Assembly (NCBI RefSeq): GCF_000210295.1
Contig: NC_026744.1
Span: 4,044,617 to 4,108,616, forward strand
Origin: Trypanosoma brucei gambiense DAL972
Taxonomy: Eukaryota > Euglenozoa > Kinetoplastea > Trypanosomatida > Trypanosomatidae
Direction of reading: 5' to 3'
DNA: 64,000 nucleotides
Shown: positions 57,983 through 64,000 of the stretch, one piece after another
Layout of the letters: each line of letters starts with the position of its first letter
How positions within the stretch are numbered: the stretch's first letter is position 1
Made by a program: the position numbers and the translations under genes
Notes under the pieces: generated by a model
Database searches by the model: none
Seen by the model: only the letters and a program-made list of their open reading frames with translations
Told to the model about the DNA's origin: nothing

Positions 57983-60976
57983 CTATCCATCTATTTTCCT
58001 GTTAGCAAGCTTACGAACTGCCTCCTCCCGCCGCCGTTCCTTCCACTCCCTCCACGCCGCCTGGACAATTAGAGCTGCTTCTTCGCGCAATGCGCGGTGC
58101 CGCATCAGCGAGGCCGTCGCGTGTGTGGGAAACTTTCGCGACTTGCAGTCAAATGCTGTCAGAAGCTTCATGGCACGAAACGATGAAGAGGATCTAGAGT
58201 CACCCTCTGCCCGCATGCTGCGAGTTAAAGAAGCCAGAGCACCTCGAGACCATTTCGGCGACGGCGCGAGTAGTTCATCTTCAGGAGGTGTGGGGAGCTC
58301 CGTGTTTTCAACTGCAGAATTCACACAAGTCCCCACGGGTTTCGATGACAACGAAGGACAACATAAACCACCCTCGCCTCCAGTCCTATCCGCCAAATTA
58401 TCGTTTCCCTCACCGTTGAAGCTGGTGTGACGTTCTGGCCCGGAAACATACGTAACAGTCATCACCGGGTGGTTGACCCCCTTATTAGCACTCACCGAAG
58501 GGGAATTGTAATGAGCACAGTTTCCACACTGGGAGTGAAGGTTGGGGTGCTGCATCCACATCCTTTCCGATACCCCGATGACGTTAGCCGCACAGGGGCA
58601 TGCAGCACAACAAGGCTGGGCTACGGTCCCTGAACAACGCCTTCCACTACCAAAAACAGAGAAACAGTTTGACCCTCCAGGGTACCGATGTTCGGGGTAG
58701 CCCTGAGGGTCACCTGACGATGGCTTATAACAGACACATCGGCAACAGGAAAAGGGGTCAGAGTGCTGCGGTTTCACTTCCCTCGAAATGCTCTCGTATT
58801 TTTGATGGAGCAGCGTCTCGTGCACGTAACGGGTTGAACGACGAGCCGAAACAAACGCCAACAGAACATCATATGGATGGCGCTGCAGTGTGCCATTACC
58901 GTTCTTTGATTCATCCCTTATTTTCAACCCGCCCGTCGCAAATGCGGTCTCTCCAACTCCAGGAACACATCTATGAGGACAATCTATTGGTAAATTCCCT
59001 CCGCATGACACTACCGGAGGCCCGGTACAACCCAGCAAGTGAGAAAAATTCGGTTTACAGGGACATCCTTTCCAGTACCTAACGAACTCCGACGCCTTTG
59101 CTCGACTAAAAGCTTGCAGAATTCGGACGCACCACGTGACCGACGGCACGAATTCTCCACACCCAAAGGGTCGCCTGGGCTCTGAACACACCCCATAAAG
59201 GGATTTTGCTCCCTGAGCAACTCCATTTGATAGCCGTTGTCCCACCGCCCCTTGACCATTGCCTACGCGTGACGTTCTCCTGTTCCATGGTTCTGCCAAT
59301 CCAGCTCGGTGAGACGAAAACAACTTTCTTGGCATATCCCGTCCATTCATTGGTGTGCTTCCTGCCGACTGTCGAGAACGCGCTCCCCGGTTGCCCTTCG
59401 CAGCGGGGTCTGTGTAAGCTGAGAAGTCACGTACTATGAACGGGGTTGCAGTTGGTGTGTCGTCCTCCTCTTTAGGATGAAATACGTAAGTGGAGTTGTT
59501 CCACTGAGGTTGAGCAGCGGGCGCTAGCGGTGAACTGTAGCTTTGCCAGTTATTTGGTATCCTTGACAAGCTGTTACCTCCTCGACGAGGATCTATGGGT
59601 GTCGAACCGGCCGGCCCCCAGCCGCTAGGCCCAGACGGCCCCAATCCCCTCTTCGGTCTTGGATGTTGTTCCTCTTCTATCAACGGCTCGGGGTTTCCAG
59701 CCATTGCGACCTCGACTCTGCGTGGCAGGGTTGTTGTGACGATGACACTTTGGGGGGGCACAGATGAAGGGTGTTTCTTCGACCCCATTGCTGCTTGTAC
59801 CCTCGGATCGTAACCGCTACGCTTGTGAAGTCGTTTACACTGCTGTATGCGCTGACGCACTTCGCTTAACCATACGTTCTCCCCTTTGCTAAGTTTCACC
59901 ACTGACGACAGCCAGCGTTCACACTGCTGAAAGCGGTTAACAGCTGCCTTGAATGCGTTTTTGCCACTAAGCCAGGCACCGTGGATATCCAACACGCGGG
60001 CGAGAAGACAAACCTCTTCTCGCCATTTGATGTACGTGTTAATTGTTCTATCCCCCGCCGCTGCATTGGCGCCACCAGGCTCCACTGAGCTGAACTGCGA
60101 TAATCGATTGAGCCGCGAACGCTGCATGTCATGTTGACACACTCGTTTCTCAATGATTTCCTCTGCTATTGAAATTAGGGATAACGCCTCGTCGACAAGA
60201 CCAAGCTCATACTGTATCTGTGCCAAGTTAAAGTACGTTACCCCAATCGTCTCCACATTCAGTGATTCTTCCAACTCCAGGGCTCGACCCATGCGGCGTG
60301 CAGCCAGATCATATTCGGCTATCTTAAAGTGGTACAACCCAATGTTATTCTCTATAATAGCTACGGCACGCTCGCGCGCTCTCTCGTGCCGCTTAGTAAA
60401 ATATGGAACACAAACCACCCGTACTCCACCCACGCACTTGAGACCACATGACCCACCCGCTTGAGTACCTAAAGGAGACCCTGGTGAGGCCTCGCTATCG
60501 TTGGATAAGGGAGAAGACAACGAATCGTTACCAGAAAAGAATGGAAAGTCCTTTCCTGCGCCTTTTCGTGTCATTGACTCCACATTGAGAAGCATTTGCA
60601 GTGCATGGGTGTAGCGCTTCTCGTTGAGGAAGCGCAAAGCCGTGACATTCGCTACACGGATGTAATGGTCCGCCCGTCTCGACAACGTATCTTCAAGATC
60701 AAAAAGCTGCTGAATTGCGGTGCGTGTGGTCTCACATGTCTCACTTTTCGGCAACGCGTGTTCGGCGTCCTCTGACAAACTAATAGTACTATCCAGTCTA
60801 TGAATATAAAACCGTTGCTGGAAGACATACTCAGCCGCTTCGTGCAGTTTCTCCTGCAATTGGGGTAGGTCTTCTTCGGGTCCGTTGGCTGCACTTAGCG
60901 ATTTCTCATAATTTCTATTCCTACCGTGCGGGGAGGCTCCTCTGCGAGTGGCTCCCGCCGGCGTTTGCTGCTTCAT
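57983..60976 (-). CDS. TPR and IQ-motif protein with a Cys-rich middle, 997 aa
   Basis: Starts at ATG 60976 (MKQQTPAGATRRGASPHGRN). Residues about 35-360 are helical with TPR-like units (ALRFLNEKRYTHALQMLLNV, NNIGLYHFKIAEYDLAARRM, YFNLAQIQYELGLVDEALSL). The middle (about 400-620) is disordered and Pro/Arg/Ser-rich. Residues about 620-830 contain an unusual number of cysteines (CGEF, CKPNFSHLLGC, CCRCVCYKP, CCAACPCAANV, CGNCAHY). The C-terminus has an IQ motif (ALIVQAAWREWKERRREEAV), a calmodulin-binding site. TPR plus IQ suggests a scaffold, and in trypanosomes many such proteins are flagellar or cytoskeletal; that is inference. Not a recognised family. Confidence 0.75.
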   Translation of the reverse strand: MKQQTPAGATRRGASPHGRNRNYEKSLSAANGPEEDLPQLQEKLHEAAEYVFQQRFYIHRLDSTISLSEDAEHALPKSETCETTRTAIQQLFDLEDTLSRRADHYIRVANVTALRFLNEKRYTHALQMLLNVESMTRKGAGKDFPFFSGNDSLSSPLSNDSEASPGSPLGTQAGGSCGLKCVGGVRVVCVPYFTKRHERARERAVAIIENNIGLYHFKIAEYDLAARRMGRALELEESLNVETIGVTYFNLAQIQYELGLVDEALSLISIAEEIIEKRVCQHDMQRSRLNRLSQFSSVEPGGANAAAGDRTINTYIKWREEVCLLARVLDIHGAWLSGKNAFKAAVNRFQQCERWLSSVVKLSKGENVWLSEVRQRIQQCKRLHKRSGYDPRVQAAMGSKKHPSSVPPQSVIVTTTLPRRVEVAMAGNPEPLIEEEQHPRPKRGLGPSGPSGWGPAGSTPIDPRRGGNSLSRIPNNWQSYSSPLAPAAQPQWNNSTYVFHPKEEDDTPTATPFIVRDFSAYTDPAAKGNRGARSRQSAGSTPMNGRDMPRKLFSSHRAGLAEPWNRRTSRVGNGQGAVGQRLSNGVAQGAKSLYGVCSEPRRPFGCGEFVPSVTWCVRILQAFSRAKASEFVRYWKGCPCKPNFSHLLGCTGPPVVSCGGNLPIDCPHRCVPGVGETAFATGGLKIRDESKNGNGTLQRHPYDVLLAFVSARRSTRYVHETLLHQKYESISREVKPQHSDPFSCCRCVCYKPSSGDPQGYPEHRYPGGSNCFSVFGSGRRCSGTVAQPCCAACPCAANVIGVSERMWMQHPNLHSQCGNCAHYNSPSVSANKGVNHPVMTVTYVSGPERHTSFNGEGNDNLADRTGGEGGLCCPSLSSKPVGTCVNSAVENTELPTPPEDELLAPSPKWSRGALASLTRSMRAEGDSRSSSSFRAMKLLTAFDCKSRKFPTHATASLMRHRALREEAALIVQAAWREWKERRREEAVRKLANRKIDG

Positions 60977-61408
60977 GATGCTGGGACTTGCTGCCGCTTT
61001 CCACTTGCAGCACCCACAACTTCTGTAAGTGAAGAGACAATGGTTACAAGCGAAAAAAAGGGGGGGATTTCTTGCCTAGATCACCGACCGCACCACGCCT
61101 TACCTGAAGACTGTGCAGTAGACGGTCCGATGTTGATCCAACGGTTTCTGTAGGGCACAATAAGACGGTGGGAAAAGAGCATGGAAATTAAAGAAACAGA
61201 GTACCAGTTGGTCAATAAAAGCAAGAGCACGAGTCAAAAATGGCAGAAAGGGTAGATCGAAATGAGATGCGTCCACAATAGTGGGGCATACAAAGATGTT
61301 CGTTAACAAAGACATTTGTGCGAGGGCTAGCACACTTTCAACTCACAAGCCTCATATGCCATAGGTACAGGCGTGAAACTCTGAATGTTTCGCTTCTTTC
61401 GAAGTTGT
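60977..61408. other. Spacer, no gene seen
   Basis: About 430 bp between the TPR/IQ start and the stop of the next gene. Only short frames. Confidence 0.5.
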
Positions 61409-63283
61409 TTATACTGGAGAGTTGCGCGGAGTTAATGAACTAGGGAAACTGTCCTCTTCGACTTCCCTTGCGTATGAACGGCTACCCCGTCGAGGCCGCA
61501 TGCATTCATACACAGTCGGTAAGGTGCACAAAGATGATCTGTCTTCGCCGCTTCGTATCATCATTCTCACAACATCGTCAAATTCAGCGATTAGGGCGTA
61601 ATCTTCCTTTTTCAAAGGAGCATCCATCCCGCATATGACTGAGACACGAACGGCAAATGCTCGCAGGACAGCCTCACAAAGGTCCACAACAATTGTTTCT
61701 TTTCGTCCGCCCCATCCAGGGCGCCTCCTAGCATGGTCTAGCAGTTGCACAACGTGCTGGGTTGATTTCAGGATCTCTTCAACTTCACCCCGAAACGATA
61801 CGAACGCGGTAAGCCGAAATGACCACTGCAGTAGCGCTCGAAGGAGAAGGTGACGCACAAACGCATCCCCCCCACTCGCAGGGCTGTGCGGCTCACCATC
61901 TAGCTGCAGCGCGCACAGCGGAATAGCACGAAAGGCAGCGTATGCTTTGTGGACACCCCTAACTTCAGGCTCCTTCTCTTGAGCCACGTCGGCACACATC
62001 CAGAGGCGTAGGAACGCCGCGTACGTGACCGACGGAACCGAGGAGGAAGGAGGGAACACATTACATTGTTCGGCCCGTGCAAGTAGCATGCCTACGTCAA
62101 CTGAATTGGCCTTCAATACAGTGCTTGGCCGGATGTATAATAGCCGCGCAAGCAGCATTACGACATTTTCCGCCTTGGCCTCCTTACTAAACAGCGGTAA
62201 TGCATGCAAAAACGCATGGCGTGCAGAGCGGAAACGGTTTTCTTCATTGCTCACAGCACAGTGGCAGCTGAGCAAAGCGACCCAGATCAGAGGCAAAAGC
62301 TGTAACCGACGCTGCTGAGGGAAACAGTGGTTATCGTGCACACCAGAACACGCTGTACCAGCCGCACTTCCGGGGAAGCACAATGTTGAGACGGCCAGTC
62401 CGCCATTGACCTCCTCCCCAAACCACCGGTTACACCCCTCGGGTGACTTGACGTACGATAACAACTGTTTGTCTTCTCGAGGCATCCCGGCATGCGCGAG
62501 GATCTTGCACACAAGCTTAACATAGGTGGAAAATAGGCCGCGAAACGGAGCGTGCAACCGCCGCATGTCAAACAGGGGTTCAGTGTGATCAAGAAGTCCC
62601 CAGTAACACACACCTTGGCTGTAATGCACCGCTGCCCAGTGAAGCGAATTCCACATGTCACTTCCTTGATATGCCAACCTTTTGTTTGCTGCCATCAGGG
62701 TACCGGATGCGGAGGCTGTGGATAAACTTTTCAGTATTTCTTCCACATTTTTCGATACAAATATGCTGCAGGAAATAACAGCACCTATGAGGTCTTCACA
62801 ATACTTGTCCGCAGTTTGATATAATGCAGTGAGATGCAAAAGCACGGATGCATAAAATATGTACTCCACTATGCGACTTAAATCTTCCACCGATAGCGTA
62901 CCGGTGTTCTCCCCCCAACGCTGCCGCTCAACGCGGAAGGATGTAAGCATATGATGGCAGTGATACGCAGCATACCTGGCTGCATCCTCTTGACGCTGGG
63001 ATACGCCCTCGCCATCGTGTGAATGATGTTGGAGTTGTTCCTCACTGACACAATCCTCGGTCTCCACCATGGAGGCGTTGTGTCTCCCCGTCGAATCTAT
63101 AAGACGCAAAGCCCTCCTGAGTGGTAGACGGTAGTGAGGAATATTAGTCCCTTGATGCTGTCCCAGACTCCGGTTGGTGCCGCGAACTAAATGTGCACAC
63201 CGGGCTTGGATGAAAGTGGCTCCTGTCATTCTAGTAGCTCGTAACAGCGTAGCTCCCCCCGCGCACGCAGAACAGTGCTTCAT
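61409..63283 (-). CDS. Hypothetical, probably mitochondrial protein, 624 aa
   Basis: Starts at ATG 63283. The first 40 residues (MKHCSACAGGATLLRATRMT, RCAHLVRGTNRSLGQ) lack acidic residues and are basic/hydroxylated, a plausible mitochondrial leader. The rest is alpha-helical (VEYIFYASVLLHLTALYQTA, VMLLARLLYIRPSTVLKANS, HLLLRALLQWSFRLTAFVSF), with a helix-repeat look that could be TPR/PPR-like, but no repeat is clear enough to assign. It ends with a disordered basic/acidic tail. Function unknown; kinetoplastid RNA-editing or mitoribosome factors often look like this, which is only a class resemblance. Confidence 0.65.
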   Translation of the reverse strand: MKHCSACAGGATLLRATRMTGATFIQARCAHLVRGTNRSLGQHQGTNIPHYRLPLRRALRLIDSTGRHNASMVETEDCVSEEQLQHHSHDGEGVSQRQEDAARYAAYHCHHMLTSFRVERQRWGENTGTLSVEDLSRIVEYIFYASVLLHLTALYQTADKYCEDLIGAVISCSIFVSKNVEEILKSLSTASASGTLMAANKRLAYQGSDMWNSLHWAAVHYSQGVCYWGLLDHTEPLFDMRRLHAPFRGLFSTYVKLVCKILAHAGMPREDKQLLSYVKSPEGCNRWFGEEVNGGLAVSTLCFPGSAAGTACSGVHDNHCFPQQRRLQLLPLIWVALLSCHCAVSNEENRFRSARHAFLHALPLFSKEAKAENVVMLLARLLYIRPSTVLKANSVDVGMLLARAEQCNVFPPSSSVPSVTYAAFLRLWMCADVAQEKEPEVRGVHKAYAAFRAIPLCALQLDGEPHSPASGGDAFVRHLLLRALLQWSFRLTAFVSFRGEVEEILKSTQHVVQLLDHARRRPGWGGRKETIVVDLCEAVLRAFAVRVSVICGMDAPLKKEDYALIAEFDDVVRMMIRSGEDRSSLCTLPTVYECMRPRRGSRSYAREVEEDSFPSSLTPRNSPV

Positions 63284-63715
63284 ATAGGATTTGGTTTATG
63301 CAGCTGCTGCCATCAAAAAAAGTCTTTATACAAGCAACGAATAACTACGAAGACCTATGATGCCTATCAGCGTGACACTCAATTACAGACAAACATCCAC
63401 TGACGAAGGGCACGAAGACAATCAATATGTCAAGCAGCAACAAACCATACACAAAAACATTTGAGAGTTTCATTTGACACTCAAGCAGTTGAGGACACCC
63501 TATGTAAGGGTTAGGTTAAAATAACGTTTTGGGCGCCATCCTGTGCAGCAGTTGCGTTGTTGTTTTTTGACCCGCCCTGCCCTTCTTCTCCCTCTTCTTC
63601 TCAACACACACAGGGGTCGCTTAGTTTTAACCGCCTTAAGCTTTTCTCCAAGTTTGCATCACTGCTGAGCAGATTCTTCACGCAGGTAGGTGCTTCGCAC
63701 ACACTGCCCTGCCTT
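63284..63715. other. Spacer, no gene seen
   Basis: About 430 bp, downstream of the methyltransferase stop. Nothing recognised. Confidence 0.5.
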
Positions 63716-64000
63716 TTATGAACTCGTGCTATCATCGTCATTTCCATCCTCATCCTCATCCTCATCCTCACTCTCCTCTCGTTTATCAGATATCTTGTGG
63801 ATGACACAGTAATACGCCGGCCCCCGACCATTATCTCGGTCAGGTAGTACAATGTGTCCAAACTCTGTCTTCTCGCCAATGGGCACTGGGGGATGCATTA
63901 GCTCCACCTGACAGCGCGTTCGTTTTAATGCCTCACGGACAACTTCATCGTTTTCTAGCGGTGAAATGGAACACGTAGTGTACACAATACGCCCCCCAGG
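63716..64000 (-). CDS. NSUN/NOP2-type RNA (cytosine-5) methyltransferase, C-terminal end
   Basis: The last 94 codons, plus the stop at 63716, of a gene continuing beyond the window's right edge. The visible part begins PGGRIVYTTCSISPLENDEV, the conserved block VI of Nop2/Sun RNA m5C methyltransferases, whose Cys (in TTCS) is the catalytic nucleophile. A later GRGPAYYCVIHKI corresponds to the final strand of the catalytic core (usual G(P)xxxxVxxK). The protein ends in a very acidic tail (SEDEDEDEDGNDDDSTSS). Whether it acts on tRNA, rRNA or other RNA cannot be told from this fragment. Confidence 0.85.
   Translation of the reverse strand, partial: PGGRIVYTTCSISPLENDEVVREALKRTRCQVELMHPPVPIGEKTEFGHIVLPDRDNGRGPAYYCVIHKISDKREESEDEDEDEDGNDDDSTSS

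Overview
The window looks like nuclear DNA of an African trypanosome (Trypanosoma brucei group). About two dozen intronless genes all lie on the minus strand and are separated by 0.3-2.3 kb spacers rich in purine/pyrimidine runs. This is what one stretch of a polycistronic transcription unit looks like, read from 64000 towards 1, with trans-splicing and polyadenylation separating the messages. Recognisable products fit a kinetoplastid: U5 snRNP GTPase Snu114, eIF3k, an extra-long methionyl-tRNA formyltransferase with a mitochondrial leader, an FG nucleoporin, a PPR protein, a divergent class I histone deacetylase and a sterol C14-reductase. I infer T. brucei from the gene set; no database was searched.

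Region by region, in coordinate order. 1-3069: poorly coding sequence with one type I surface-glycoprotein-like gene broken by a TAG codon. 3070-15000: tomosyn/Lgl-type WD40 protein, an unrecognised 342-residue protein, eIF3k, Snu114 and a LYR-motif membrane protein. 15498-20111: a 1537-residue coiled-coil protein built on about 15 near-identical 54-residue repeats. 20929-26670: DEAD-box helicase, formyltransferase and a CS-domain protein. 26942-36580: a tandem duplication of a gene pair, one gene with 8-residue (24-bp) repeats (107 copies in copy 1, at least 89 in copy 2) and a 283-codon probable mitochondrial protein gene. A 100-N assembly gap interrupts the duplication, and one copy of the second gene carries a nonsense codon. 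37300-47456: a small coiled-coil protein, a 769-residue protein, sterol C14-reductase, a TMEM234/EamA-like membrane protein, a 2.3-kb spacer with a perfect 20-bp hairpin, and cytochrome b5 reductase. 48118-64000: FG nucleoporin, PPR protein, acidic nuclear-type protein, HAD hydrolase, degenerate histone deacetylase, a TPR/IQ protein, an unrecognised probable mitochondrial protein, and the 3' end of an NSUN-type RNA m5C methyltransferase.

The genes do not form one pathway, as is usual for trypanosome gene clusters. Several serve RNA and protein synthesis (Snu114, helicase, eIF3k, formyltransferase, PPR, NSUN). The most unusual parts are the two repeat-built helical protein genes, the duplicated and partly broken gene pair around the gap, the deacetylase that has lost key catalytic residues, and the hairpin with an adjacent possible micro-gene. 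Start codons were checked against the sequence. Where the longest open frame begins at a non-ATG codon, the first in-frame ATG was used.
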